The translations under genes and the position numbers were made by a program. The notes beneath the pieces are model-generated. The model was given only the letters and a program-made list of their open reading frames with translations, was not told the DNA's origin and searched no databases. A DNA stretch of 64,000 nt from Ovoidimarina sp050299695 (GTDB taxonomy: Bacteria > Pseudomonadota > Alphaproteobacteria > Rhodobacterales > Rhodobacteraceae): contig JBNKWI010000004.1 in the NCBI GenBank assembly GCA_050299695.1, forward strand, positions 34,715 through 98,714, written 5' to 3'. How positions within the stretch are numbered: position 1 is the first letter of the stretch; every line of letters begins with the position of its first letter. Shown here in pieces: positions 32,404 through 41,218 of the stretch.

Positions 32404-34704
32404 GTGTCCGACCAGACGCAGTCGACACAAGGCGCCTCCCGACAGGAACCTGAGCTTGGCGACAAGTTTGGCTATCTGGTCGGGCTCGGAGCCGGCTGTC
32501 TGATCGCCTCCGCCTTCGTGCCGGCGCAGCAGATGATGCTGGCCCTCATGTTCTCCGGGGCGGGCCTTCTCTCCGTGGCGGCGTATTTCAAGGGCATGGA
32601 GTTCCTCCGCGCCCGCGCGCAAAAGGCCCTGTTCCGCTCGGTCACGAGCTTCGTCGAGAGCGACGCCGCGCCCAGCTTCACCACCGACGCGGAGGGAACG
32701 ATCTTCTTCCAGAACGCCGCCTCCGTGCAGCGGTTCGGCGAGAAGACCGGGGTGTCGCTTGTGATGGTGCTCGGCAGCCTCGTCGCCTCGGCCTCCGCGG
32801 CGCTGCACCGGCTCAAGGCCAAGGCCGATCTGGGCGGCGCGGCGCGCGAGGATATCGCGCTCCGCCGGGGTCATCTCCGGCTCGCGGTGCACCGGATCGG
32901 CGGCGACGGCTACCTCTGGCGCCTGGAGGAGATCGCGGATTTCGCGAGCATGGCGCGCGGCTCGGACGGGATCGGCCTGCCGATGCTCGCCGTGTCGAAG
33001 ACCGGTACGGTTCTGTTCATGAACGAACCGATGCGGAGCCTGATCGGCCAGCGCCGGAAGACCCTCGACCGGATCGTCGAGGATCTGCCGATCCGCCCGG
33101 GCGACATGCACCGGATCACCACCGACGCCGGGCGTCAGAACGTCGCGATCGTCGAGGTTCCTGGCGCGGCCGGCCGGCGCGAGCTCTACTTCGTGCCGAG
33201 CCCGACCGAGACGCCATGCCTCGAGCGCGACATGGTGGATGTCCTGCCGGTGCCCATCGTGACGATGAAGCGCGACGGGACGATCCGCGTCGCGAACCGC
33301 ATGGCGCGCGAGCTCCTCCGGATCGGCGAAGGCGACGAGGCGGGGCTGGGCGAGCTGATCGAGGGGCTCGGACGGCCCTTGCAGGACTGGATCGCCGAGG
33401 TCGCCGACCGGACCGTCATCTCCCGGCCCGAATTCGTCCGCGCCGCGCGCGCGCCGCAGGACACCTATATTCAGGTCACGCTCAGCCGGTTCGAGAAAGG
33501 CGAGGAAGCCGGCCTCGTCGCGGTCCTGAACGACGCGACCGAGCTCAAGACCCTCGAGGCGCAATTCGTGCAGAGCCAGAAGATGCAGGCCATCGGCCAG
33601 CTTGCGGGCGGCGTGGCGCATGACTTCAACAACCTCCTGACGGCGATCAGCGGACATTGCGATCTCCTGCTCCTGCGCCGGGATCCCGGCGACCCGGACT
33701 ATGCCGATCTCGAGCAGATCAACCAGAACGCCAATCGGGCGGCCAGCGTGGTGGGGCAGCTCCTGGCCTTCTCGCGCAAGCAGAACCTGCGCCCCGAACT
33801 CCTCGACCTGCGCGACACGATCGGCGACCTGACCCATCTCCTGAACCGGCTGGTGGGCGAGAAGATCACGCTCCACCTCACCCACGAGCTCGATGACAAG
33901 ATGATCCGTGCGGATCGGCGGCAGTTCGAGCAGGTGATGATGAACCTCGTGGTGAACGCCCGCGACGCGATGACCGATGGCGGCACGATCGACATCGAGA
34001 CCCGGCTGGTGACGCTGCGCGAGGATCTGGCGCGCGACCGCGCGGTGGTGCCGGCGGGCGAATACGTGATGATCCGGGTGCGCGACCAGGGCAGCGGCAT
34101 CCCGCCCGAGAACCTGCCGAAGATCTTCGAGCCGTTCTTTACCACCAAACGGTCGGGCGAAGGGACCGGGCTCGGCCTCTCCACCGTCTACGGTATCGTC
34201 AAGCAGTCGGGCGGGTTCATCTTCGCCGACAGCGAGATCGGCACCGGCACCTCCTTCACGCTCTATTTTCCGGCGCAGGACCCCGAGCAGGTCGTCGCGG
34301 CACAGGCCGCGCCGCTCCCCGAGGCCTCGGCGATCCACGAAGGCGGCGTGGTGCTTCTGGTCGAGGACGAGGCGCCGGTCCGCGCCTTCGCGTCGCGCGC
34401 GCTCCGGATGCGGGGGTACACGGTGATCGAGGCCGCCAATGCCGAGGAGGCGCTGGAGACGCTGGGCGACGAGACGCTCGAGGTCGACGTGTTCGTGACC
34501 GACGTGATCATGCCGGGGATGGACGGCCCGACATGGGTGGCCGAGGCGCTGAAGCGGCGGCCCGGCACGCGTGTGATCTTCGTCTCGGGCTATGCCGAGG
34601 AGAGCTTCGCCGACGACCAGGCGCGCATTCCCGATTCGGTCTTCCTCCCGAAGCCGTTCTCGCTAACCCAGCTCACCGAAACGGTGCAGGCGCAGCTCCA
34701 CTAG
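32404..34704 (+). CDS. cckA: Hybrid histidine kinase CckA
   Basis: CckA is the top of the CckA-ChpT-CtrA phosphorelay controlling cell cycle, motility and, in Rhodobacteraceae, gene transfer agent production. The 766-residue protein has two membrane helices (about residues 22-64), two PAS-like sensor regions (about 75-380) and a HisKA domain with phospho-His406 in GGVAHDFNNLLTAI. The ATPase (MMNLVVNARDAM, EGTGLGLSTVYGI) and a C-terminal receiver with Asp700 (VTDVIMPGMDG) follow. The motif set AHDFNN plus the terminal receiver is characteristic of CckA. The GTG start has an AGGGGG ribosome site. The next gene is separated by over 400 bases. Confidence 0.94.
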   Translation: MSDQTQSTQGASRQEPELGDKFGYLVGLGAGCLIASAFVPAQQMMLALMFSGAGLLSVAAYFKGMEFLRARAQKALFRSVTSFVESDAAPSFTTDAEGTIFFQNAASVQRFGEKTGVSLVMVLGSLVASASAALHRLKAKADLGGAAREDIALRRGHLRLAVHRIGGDGYLWRLEEIADFASMARGSDGIGLPMLAVSKTGTVLFMNEPMRSLIGQRRKTLDRIVEDLPIRPGDMHRITTDAGRQNVAIVEVPGAAGRRELYFVPSPTETPCLERDMVDVLPVPIVTMKRDGTIRVANRMARELLRIGEGDEAGLGELIEGLGRPLQDWIAEVADRTVISRPEFVRAARAPQDTYIQVTLSRFEKGEEAGLVAVLNDATELKTLEAQFVQSQKMQAIGQLAGGVAHDFNNLLTAISGHCDLLLLRRDPGDPDYADLEQINQNANRAASVVGQLLAFSRKQNLRPELLDLRDTIGDLTHLLNRLVGEKITLHLTHELDDKMIRADRRQFEQVMMNLVVNARDAMTDGGTIDIETRLVTLREDLARDRAVVPAGEYVMIRVRDQGSGIPPENLPKIFEPFFTTKRSGEGTGLGLSTVYGIVKQSGGFIFADSEIGTGTSFTLYFPAQDPEQVVAAQAAPLPEASAIHEGGVVLLVEDEAPVRAFASRALRMRGYTVIEAANAEEALETLGDETLEVDVFVTDVIMPGMDGPTWVAEALKRRPGTRVIFVSGYAEESFADDQARIPDSVFLPKPFSLTQLTETVQAQLH

Positions 34705-35067
34705 GCAGCAATGGCTCGACGGGTCGTCCCGGCGGGAGGCTCCGAGCGCAGCGATTGTGGGAGGGTGTAACTTGTCGATGCGGGCCCTGCGCAGGACCTG
34801 ACGGTGGCCGGCGACGCCTGCGGGCGATGCGTGACCCCGTCGGCCGCGCGCGCCTGGGCGCGACACTCAGGCGGTGGGACGCGGGATCGCGAAGACGCGC
34901 AGGTGGCGGGTACGGTCCCGCAGCCCGCTGGGCTCTCCGCGCGATACGGCCGCCACCGGCGCCGCGCTCTCCTCGCGGCCGCGTCGGCGCACCGCGCGCG
35001 CACCGCCCGAGGGCCAGGATCCTGCCCGAACGGCCCGGATCCGAACCCCGTCCGAACCCCGCCCCGA
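34705..35067. other. Intergenic region between cckA and the phosphatase
   Basis: A GC-rich gap of 363 bases. Frames are open through it on both strands, but none has a ribosome site or protein-like composition. I see no strong terminator after cckA; the first recognisable signal is the Pho box at its right edge. Confidence 0.5.
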
Positions 35068-35100
35068 CTGTCACATTCCTGTGTTGCAACGCGACTATGG
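35068..35100 (+). promoter_or_regulatory. Pho box and promoter of the alkaline phosphatase gene
   Basis: CTGTCAC-ATTC-CTGTGTT (35068-35085) is two 7-base PhoB half-sites 11 bases apart; the consensus is CTGTCAT-N4-CTGTCAT. A -10-like TATGGA follows at 35095-35100, ten bases after the box, the spacing expected when PhoB replaces the -35 element. It therefore predicts induction by phosphate starvation. Confidence 0.7.
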
Positions 35101-35132
35101 AACGCCGCGCAACGCTACATTTTGGGGAAAGC

Positions 35133-36623
35133 ATGCTCAGAACTCTCAAAGTCTCCGCCCTGGCCCTTGCCGCCGCCACCGCCGCGCAGGCCCAGGACCT
35201 GCCGCAGGCCGGCAGCGACTGGTTTACCGCCGGCCAGGCCCATATCGACGCGCTCCTCGCGCGCCAGCCGAACACCGGCCGGGCGAAGAACGTCATCCTG
35301 ATGATTGCCGATGGCAACGGCGTCGGCACCAACTATGCCACGCGGCTCTTCGACGGGCAGCAGAAGGGGATGCTCGGCGAGGAGAATGTCCTGCCCTACG
35401 AGACCACCGAGTTCCACTCGGCCCTCGTCAAGACCTACAACATCAACGCCCAGACCCCGGATTCCGCGCCCACCGCCGGCTCGATGAACACCGGCGTCAA
35501 GCAGCGCTTCAACCTCATCAACCTCGGCGAGAACGCGATCCATGACGATTGCGGCACCGTCGCCGGCAACGAGCTCACGCTGTTCTCGGAAATGGCGACG
35601 GACATGGGCAAGTCGGTCGGCGTCGTCTCCACCGCGCGGATCACCCACGCCACCCCGGCGGCGGTCTACGCCAAGACCGCGAACCGCAACTGGGAGGACG
35701 AGGTCCCCGCAGGCTGCACCGCCCAGAAAGACATCGCCGGCCAACTGATCGACGCGATGGCATCGGGCAACGTCGATTTCGTCGCCGGCGGCGGTCTGCG
35801 CTACTTCCTGCCCGAGGGCACCGAGGTCGCGGGCATCGGCGGCCACCGCAAGGACGGGCTGAACCTGCTCGACGCGGCCACCGGCGCGGGCACCCAGTTC
35901 GCCACCGACACCGCCTCCTTCAACGCCCTGAACCTCGACGGCACGGCCCCGGTCCTGGCGCTCTTCGACGCCAGCCACATGAAATACGAGGCCGACCGCG
36001 CCGACGAGGACGAGCCCTCGCTCGCCGACATGACAAAGGCCGCCATCGAATACCTCTCGACCAACGAGAACGGCTACTATCTCGAGATCGAGGGCGGTCG
36101 GGTCGACCACGCCAACCACGATGGCAACATCGCCCGCGCCGTGCGCGACGGCGTTGCCTTCGCCGAGGCCGTGGCCATGGCCGACGCGCTCACCGACGAT
36201 GCCGACACGCTCCTGATCGTCACCGCCGACCACGAACACGCCATCGCCTTCAACGGCTATTGCGGCCGCGGCACCGACATCACCGGCCTTTGCATGGGCG
36301 TGTCCAAGACCGGCATCAAGCACTCGAACGAGGTCGAGACCGCCGATGACGGCAAGCCCTACACCGTGGCGGGGTACCTGAATGGCGCCGGCTCGGTCCT
36401 GCGGGAGGACAAGGATTGGACGGGCACCCGTCCCGAGCTGAACCAGGCCGAGGCGACCGATCTCGACTACCTCCAGCAGGCGCTGATCCCGATGTCGTCG
36501 GAGACCCATTCGGGCGAAGACGTCGCGGTCTTCGCCAAGGGCCCTTGGTCGCAACTCTTCGACGGCGTCATCGAACAGAACGTGATCTTCCACGTGATGA
36601 ACTACGCGGTGAACCCGAAATAG
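35133..36623 (+). CDS. phoA: Alkaline phosphatase (PhoA family)
   Basis: A 496-residue secreted phosphomonoesterase that frees phosphate from organic esters in the periplasm. It has a signal peptide (residues 1-21, ending TAAQAQ). The metal site opens with VILMIADGNGVG. The nucleophile is Ser111 in the DSA motif (TPDSAPTAGSMNTG). Metal ligands appear in EIEGGRVDHANHDG and VTADHEHAIAFNG. The ATG at 35133 has a GGGGAAA ribosome site and begins the signal peptide; an open frame extends far upstream but has no merit. A Pho box sits 48 bases ahead. Confidence 0.92.
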   Translation: MLRTLKVSALALAAATAAQAQDLPQAGSDWFTAGQAHIDALLARQPNTGRAKNVILMIADGNGVGTNYATRLFDGQQKGMLGEENVLPYETTEFHSALVKTYNINAQTPDSAPTAGSMNTGVKQRFNLINLGENAIHDDCGTVAGNELTLFSEMATDMGKSVGVVSTARITHATPAAVYAKTANRNWEDEVPAGCTAQKDIAGQLIDAMASGNVDFVAGGGLRYFLPEGTEVAGIGGHRKDGLNLLDAATGAGTQFATDTASFNALNLDGTAPVLALFDASHMKYEADRADEDEPSLADMTKAAIEYLSTNENGYYLEIEGGRVDHANHDGNIARAVRDGVAFAEAVAMADALTDDADTLLIVTADHEHAIAFNGYCGRGTDITGLCMGVSKTGIKHSNEVETADDGKPYTVAGYLNGAGSVLREDKDWTGTRPELNQAEATDLDYLQQALIPMSSETHSGEDVAVFAKGPWSQLFDGVIEQNVIFHVMNYAVNPK

Positions 36624-36646
36624 GGCGCTCTGCGCCTTTCAAGACG

Positions 36647-36672
36647 GGCGGGGAGGCCAGGGCTTCCCCGCC
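36647..36672 (+). terminator. Hairpin after the alkaline phosphatase gene
   Basis: GGCGGGGA (36647-36654) pairs with TCCCCGCC (36665-36672) around a ten-base loop, with a smaller GGCGC-TCT-GCGCC hairpin followed by TTT directly at the stop codon (36624-36639). Neither has a long T-run, so termination may be partial and let transcription continue into the next genes. Confidence 0.45.
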
Positions 36673-36697
36673 CCCACGTTTCGAGACAGACTGACCC

Positions 36698-37117
36698 ATG
36701 CTCAGACGCCGCTTCCTCGCCCTTTCCGCCGGCACGCTCGCAACACCTGCCCTGGCCGCAGCCGACAGCGCCAGAAAGATCCGCACGCTCTACGAGAAGG
36801 GAGGCGATTTCTCCGACGAGGCCCGGGCCCTCGAAGGCAGCCGCGTCACGCTCGAGGGCTTCATGGCCCCGCCGCTGAAGGCCGACGCCCGCTTCTTCGT
36901 GCTCACGAGCCGCCCGCTCGCGGTCTGCCCTTTCTGCGAGACCGAGGCCGAATGGCCCGACGACATCATCGCGATCTACACCAAGCGGGTGATCGACGTG
37001 GTGCCCTTCAACGTCCGGATCGAGGCGCGCGGCGTGCTCGACCTCGCGGCCTTCAAGGACCCCGAGACCGGCTTCTACAGCAAGATGCGGCTCACGGACG
37101 CGACCTATGACGAATGA
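36698..37117 (+). CDS. DUF3299-like exported protein, probable metal-handling partner
   Basis: A 139-residue exported protein with a signal peptide carrying two or more arginines (MLRRRFLALSAGTLATPALA, cleaved near residue 21), possibly Tat-type. The core has VTLEGFMAPPLKADARFFVL and a CPFC motif (VCPFCETEAEWPDD) typical of DUF3299 proteins, which occur beside ABC systems linked to zinc. It overlaps the following ATPase gene by 11 bases. This suggests a periplasmic metal-binding or chaperone role for the adjacent transporter, which is inference from the family and context. Confidence 0.7.
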   Translation: MLRRRFLALSAGTLATPALAAADSARKIRTLYEKGGDFSDEARALEGSRVTLEGFMAPPLKADARFFVLTSRPLAVCPFCETEAEWPDDIIAIYTKRVIDVVPFNVRIEARGVLDLAAFKDPETGFYSKMRLTDATYDE

Positions 37118-37814
37118 CGCCCCGGCGGCGCCCCTGCCGCTCGAGATCCGGGACCTCAAGGTCACCGCCCGCCGGGGGCGCGCGCTCCTTTCCGTCGACG
37201 CCCTCACTGTCGCGCCGGGCGAACTCGTCGGCATCCGCGGCCCCTCGGGCGCGGGGAAATCCACCTTCCTCAACGCCATCTCCGGTCTCGCCGACACCGC
37301 CAGCGGCCAGATCCGCTGGGGCGGGACCGACCTCCTCAGCCTCACTCGAGAGGCGCGCGCCCGGTTCCGCCTCCGCCATCTCGGCATGATCTTCCAGGAC
37401 CTCCTGCTCTTCGACGAGCTCTCCGCGCAAGGCAACGGCGCCATCGCCGCGATGTTCGCCCCCGCCGCCGAGCGCCCCGCGATCCGCGCGGCGGCGGGGG
37501 AGGCGCTCGCCCGGCTGAACCTCCCCACGGGCCCCCGCGCCGTCGCCAGTTTTTCGGGCGGCGAACGACAGCGCGTCGCCGTGGCTCGCGCGCTCGCCGG
37601 GGCCCCCGCCGTGCTCCTCGCCGACGAGCCCACTGCCAGCCTCGACCGCGCCTCAGCCGACGCGCTTATCGCCGATCTCACCGGGCTCTGCCGCGCCCGC
37701 GGCGGCACGCTGATCGCGGTCAGCCACGACGCCCATCTCCTCGCCGCCATGGACCGCGTGCTCGAGATCGCCGACGGCACCCTCCTGCCTGAAACGGTAC
37801 TCCCCCATGCGTGA
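37107..37814 (+). CDS. ABC transporter ATP-binding protein (LolD/MacB type)
   Basis: A 235-residue ATPase: Walker A GPSGAGKST (about residues 44-52), Q-loop MIFQDLLLFDEL, signature FSGGERQRVAVARAL, Walker B VLLADEPTASLD, and the switch His in AVSHDAHL. The type is that of LolD and MacB, which power mechanotransmission rather than substrate import. It overlaps the DUF3299-like gene by 11 bases and the permease gene by 8, so the three are one unit. Confidence 0.9.
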   Translation: MTNDAPAAPLPLEIRDLKVTARRGRALLSVDALTVAPGELVGIRGPSGAGKSTFLNAISGLADTASGQIRWGGTDLLSLTREARARFRLRHLGMIFQDLLLFDELSAQGNGAIAAMFAPAAERPAIRAAAGEALARLNLPTGPRAVASFSGGERQRVAVARALAGAPAVLLADEPTASLDRASADALIADLTGLCRARGGTLIAVSHDAHLLAAMDRVLEIADGTLLPETVLPHA

Positions 37815-39111
37815 CCTCTGGGACAGCCTCCCCGCCACCGCGCAGGACAGCGCCACCGCCCTCGGCCTTCTCCTCCCGGTCCTCCTTCTCGGCGCGCTCC
37901 TCCTCCGCGGGTACCGCCCCTTTCCCCTCGTCGCCGCACTTCTCGGCCGGTTTTTCTGGGTGAACCTCGTCTTTGTCGCGCTCATTGCCGTGGCCATCGG
38001 CATGGGCATCGGGCTCGTCGCGCAGGAGCGTGGCCTCCGCGCCGGCATGGCCGCCTCGGCCGACAAGTTCGACCTCGTGATCGCCGCACCCGGGAGCGAG
38101 ATGACCATGCTTCTCGCCACGGTGTTCCTTCAGCCGAGCGACGTGCCGCTCCTCGACGGGCATGTCTTCGAGGCGATCCGGACCCGCGAGCACGTCATTC
38201 TCGCGGCCCCCATCGCCTTCGGCGACAGCCACGGCGCCGCGCCCATCGTCGGCACCACCGCAGACTTCGTCACCCATCTCACCGGCGGCGCCCTCGACGG
38301 AAGGATCTGGCAGACCGAGGGCGAGGCGCTCCTCGGCGCCGCCGTGCCCCTCGCCCTCGCTGACGAGTTCGAACCCGCCCACGGCATTGGCGACGCCGCC
38401 GATCACGAGGCGCATGAGGAAAGCCACCTCACCGCCGTCGGCCGCATGCCCCGCACCGGCACCCCCTGGGACCGCGCGATCCTTGTCCCCATCGAGACGC
38501 TCTGGGAGGTCCACGGCCTCGCCGATGGCCATTCCGAACACGGCCGCCTCGGCCCGCCCTTCGACCCCGAGCTCTTCCCCGGCACCCCGGCGATCATCGT
38601 CAAGGCCGACGGCCTCCCCGCCAGCTACGCGCTCCGCTCAGAGTTCAACCGCGACCGCGAGACCATGGCCTTCTTCCCCGGCACCGTGCTGGCCGAGCTC
38701 TACCGGGTGATGGGCGACGTGCGCGAGGCGATGTCGGTGATGGCGCTCGTCACCCAGATCCTCGTCGCCGCCTCGGTGCTCACCGGCCTCTTCATCCTCT
38801 CGCGCCTGTTCCAGTCTCACGTCGCCATGCTGCGGGCCATCGGCGCCCCGCGCCGCTTCGTCCTCGCGCTGGTCTGGAGCTACGCCGCCGCGCTTCTCCT
38901 CGCCGGCACCGCGTTCGGCATCGCGCTCGGCTTCGGCGCCGTCACGCTCCTGTCGCGGATCATCACCGAGCGCACCGACATCCTGGTCCGCGCCGCGCTT
39001 GGCTGGTCCGAGATCCACCTCGCCCTGGGCTTCCTCGCGGCGACCGCGCTCCTCGCCCTCGGCCCCGCACTCCTCGTCGCCCGCCAGGCGTTCCGGAGCG
39101 GTGCCCGCTGA
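37807..39111 (+). CDS. MacB/FtsX-type ABC permease with His-rich periplasmic domain
   Basis: A 434-residue permease with two N-terminal hydrophobic segments (about 18-33 and 51-72), a large periplasmic domain (about 75-300) and three C-terminal membrane helices of the FtsX type (VTQILVAASVLTGLFILSRL onward). The periplasmic domain contains seven histidines within residues 192-245 (His192, 200, 203, 207, 236, 242, 245) amid Asp and Glu, suggesting metal binding. With the DUF3299-like gene and ATPase it resembles the Zrg-type zinc system of Vibrio, though the DUF2796 binding protein is not present. Function is inference. Confidence 0.8.
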   Translation: MRDLWDSLPATAQDSATALGLLLPVLLLGALLLRGYRPFPLVAALLGRFFWVNLVFVALIAVAIGMGIGLVAQERGLRAGMAASADKFDLVIAAPGSEMTMLLATVFLQPSDVPLLDGHVFEAIRTREHVILAAPIAFGDSHGAAPIVGTTADFVTHLTGGALDGRIWQTEGEALLGAAVPLALADEFEPAHGIGDAADHEAHEESHLTAVGRMPRTGTPWDRAILVPIETLWEVHGLADGHSEHGRLGPPFDPELFPGTPAIIVKADGLPASYALRSEFNRDRETMAFFPGTVLAELYRVMGDVREAMSVMALVTQILVAASVLTGLFILSRLFQSHVAMLRAIGAPRRFVLALVWSYAAALLLAGTAFGIALGFGAVTLLSRIITERTDILVRAALGWSEIHLALGFLAATALLALGPALLVARQAFRSGAR

Positions 39112-39158
39112 CTCCGTCTGGCGGGTCTCAGCCCCCGTCTCTGGTGCAACCAGAACAG

Positions 39159-40295
39159 CTAGTCCAGCGTCCGCCGGAACCGCCGCAACGCCACGGCGGC
39201 GAGGACGAGGACGAAGGCGGTGAGCGCGAGGAACGAGCCCGCGACAGTGGCGGCGTCGGCGCCTTTCAGCATCACCGAGCGGATGAGCCGCAGGAAATGG
39301 GTGAGCGGGAAGATCTCGCCCAAAGCCTGTGCCCAGCCGGGCATGCCGCGGTAGGGGAACATGAACCCGGACAGCATCAGCGAGGGCAGGAAAAAGAAGA
39401 ACGTCAGCTGCATCGCCTGCATCTGGGTGCGGGCGACGGTGGAGATCAGGTAACCCAGCAGCACCAGCGAGAGGACGAAAACGAAGATGCCGGCGAGGAT
39501 TACCGCGAGTGCGCCGACGAAGGGCACGCTGAAGAGGCCCCGCGCGGCGAGGAGCACCACGGCGACCTGCACCGCGCCGACGACGAAATAGGGGAGCACC
39601 TTGCCGAGCATGATCTCGAGGGGCGTGGCTGGCATCGAAAGGAGGTTCTCCATCGTGCCGCGCTCGATCTCGCGGGTCAGCGCCATGGCGGTCATCATCA
39701 CCATGGTGAGCTGCAGGATCACGCCGAGGAGCCCGGGCACGATGTTGTACTGGGTGATGCCCTCGGGGTTGTAGCGGCGATGGACCACGACGGAGAGCTG
39801 CCCTTCGGCCTGCTGCGCCGCCTCGGCCTCGGCGCCGGTCTCGCGCAGGAGCGCCTCGGCGGCGACGGTGCCAAGCGTCGAGATCGCGCCCGAGGCGACG
39901 GAAGGGTCGGTGGCGTCGGCCTCGATCAGGATCTGCGGGTGGTCGCCGCGTTCGACCTTGCGGCCGAAATCCGACGGCACGGTCACCACGAAGGCGACGT
40001 CGCCGCGGGCGATCATCGCCTCCGCCTCCGCCTCGGTGCTGGCGGGCGCGACGAAGCGGTAGTAGCCGGTGAGCTCCAGCGCGGTGACCATGGCGCGGGT
40101 GAAGCGGTCCTGCGTCGGTGCGACGAGCGCGGCGGGGAGCTCCTTGGGGTCGGTGTTGATCGCGAAGCCGAACAGCAGGAGTTGCAGGAGCGGCACGCCG
40201 AGCATCATCGCAAAGGTCACCCGGTCGCGGCGCATCTGGATCGACTCCTTCCGGAGGAGCGTCGCGAGCCGGCCGAGGGAGAGGAAGGGTCTCAT
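39159..40295 (-). CDS. ABC-2 family permease of an efflux system
   Basis: A 378-residue membrane protein with one N-terminal helix, a large periplasmic domain (about residues 45-175) and five C-terminal helices. The YhhJ/YbhS-type motif TREIERGTMENLLSMPATPLE joins the halves, and MLSGFMFPYRGMPGWAQAL near residue 315 is also typical. It is the last gene of the tetR-hlyD-ATPase-permease operon, overlapping the ATPase by four bases. Only one permease gene is present, so it likely acts as a homodimer. Substrate unknown; related systems export drugs. Confidence 0.9.
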   Translation of the reverse strand: MRPFLSLGRLATLLRKESIQMRRDRVTFAMMLGVPLLQLLLFGFAINTDPKELPAALVAPTQDRFTRAMVTALELTGYYRFVAPASTEAEAEAMIARGDVAFVVTVPSDFGRKVERGDHPQILIEADATDPSVASGAISTLGTVAAEALLRETGAEAEAAQQAEGQLSVVVHRRYNPEGITQYNIVPGLLGVILQLTMVMMTAMALTREIERGTMENLLSMPATPLEIMLGKVLPYFVVGAVQVAVVLLAARGLFSVPFVGALAVILAGIFVFVLSLVLLGYLISTVARTQMQAMQLTFFFFLPSLMLSGFMFPYRGMPGWAQALGEIFPLTHFLRLIRSVMLKGADAATVAGSFLALTAFVLVLAAVALRRFRRTLD

Positions 40296-41218
40296 GCCAT
40301 GTTGTCCTCGGAGGCACCCATCAGCTTGATGAACACGTCCTCGAGCGAGGTTTCGGCCTCGGAAAGCCGGGTTCCGGTGGCCTTGGCCACGGTTTCGGCC
40401 GAGGCGCGGAGCCTTGCGCCGTCCTGGCCGACGACATGGAGCGTGTTGCCGAAGGGCGCGACCTGTTCGACCCCGGGCATGCCCTTGAGCCGCTGCGCCG
40501 CCTCGGCGGTGCCGTCGCCCGAGAGCGTGACGGTGACGAGCCCGGCATTGGCCACCACCTCGGCCACGGTGCCCGAGGCGACTAGGTGGCCATAGGCGAT
40601 GTAGTGGATCCGGTGGCAGCGCTCGGCCTCGTCCATGTAGTGGGTCGAGACCAGCACGGTGAGCCCGTCCGCAGCGAGCCGGTGGATTTCGTCCCAGAAC
40701 TCGCGCCGCGCCTTGGGGTCGACCCCGGCGGTGGGTTCGTCGAGGAGGAGGAGCGCGGGCTTGTGCATGATGCAGGCGGCGAGCGCGAGGCGCTGCTTCC
40801 AGCCGCCCGAGAGCGACCCGGCGAGCTGGCTCCTGCGGCTCGTCAGGCCGAGGTCGGCGAGGGTGTCAGAGACCACCTGGCGCTCCGGGCGGAGCCGGTA
40901 GAGCCCGGCGACGAAGCGCAGGTTCTCCTCGATCGTCAGGTCCTCGTAGAACGAGAAGCGCTGGGTCATGTAGCCGACGTTGCGCTTGATCGCGCCGCCC
41001 TCGGTGCGGATGTCGTGTCCGAGCACGCGGCCTTCGCCGGCATCGGGGGTGAGGAGGCCGCACATCAGGCGGATCGTCGTTGTCTTGCCCGAGCCGTTCG
41101 GGCCGAGGAAGCCGGCGATCTCGCCCTTCCGGACCGAGAGCGAGACGTCGTCCACCACCTTCCGGTTGGAGAAAGCCTTGGTGAGGCCCGTGACCTCGAT
41201 GGCGTTTTCCGGGCTCAT
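40292..41218 (-). CDS. ABC efflux ATP-binding protein (YbhF/CcmA type)
   Basis: A 308-residue ATPase with Walker A GPNGSGKTT (about residues 39-47), signature SLSGGWKQRLALA, Walker B LLLLDEPTAGVDP and the switch His in VSTHYMDEAERC. A C-terminal extension of about 90 residues follows and ends SLEDVFIKLMG, the usual end of ABC-2 drug-export ATPases. The start ATG at 41218 overlaps the hlyD stop by four bases; upstream sequence in this frame is antisense-like and not part of the gene. E. coli YbhF is a fused double ATPase; this one is single. Confidence 0.92.
   Translation of the reverse strand: MSPENAIEVTGLTKAFSNRKVVDDVSLSVRKGEIAGFLGPNGSGKTTTIRLMCGLLTPDAGEGRVLGHDIRTEGGAIKRNVGYMTQRFSFYEDLTIEENLRFVAGLYRLRPERQVVSDTLADLGLTSRRSQLAGSLSGGWKQRLALAACIMHKPALLLLDEPTAGVDPKARREFWDEIHRLAADGLTVLVSTHYMDEAERCHRIHYIAYGHLVASGTVAEVVANAGLVTVTLSGDGTAEAAQRLKGMPGVEQVAPFGNTLHVVGQDGARLRASAETVAKATGTRLSEAETSLEDVFIKLMGASEDNMA

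Noticed and set aside
34533..35132. A 200-residue upstream extension of the alkaline phosphatase frame
   Set aside because: It overlaps the end of cckA, is low-complexity Arg/Gly/Pro and has no ribosome site, while the signal peptide and a good site start at 35133.
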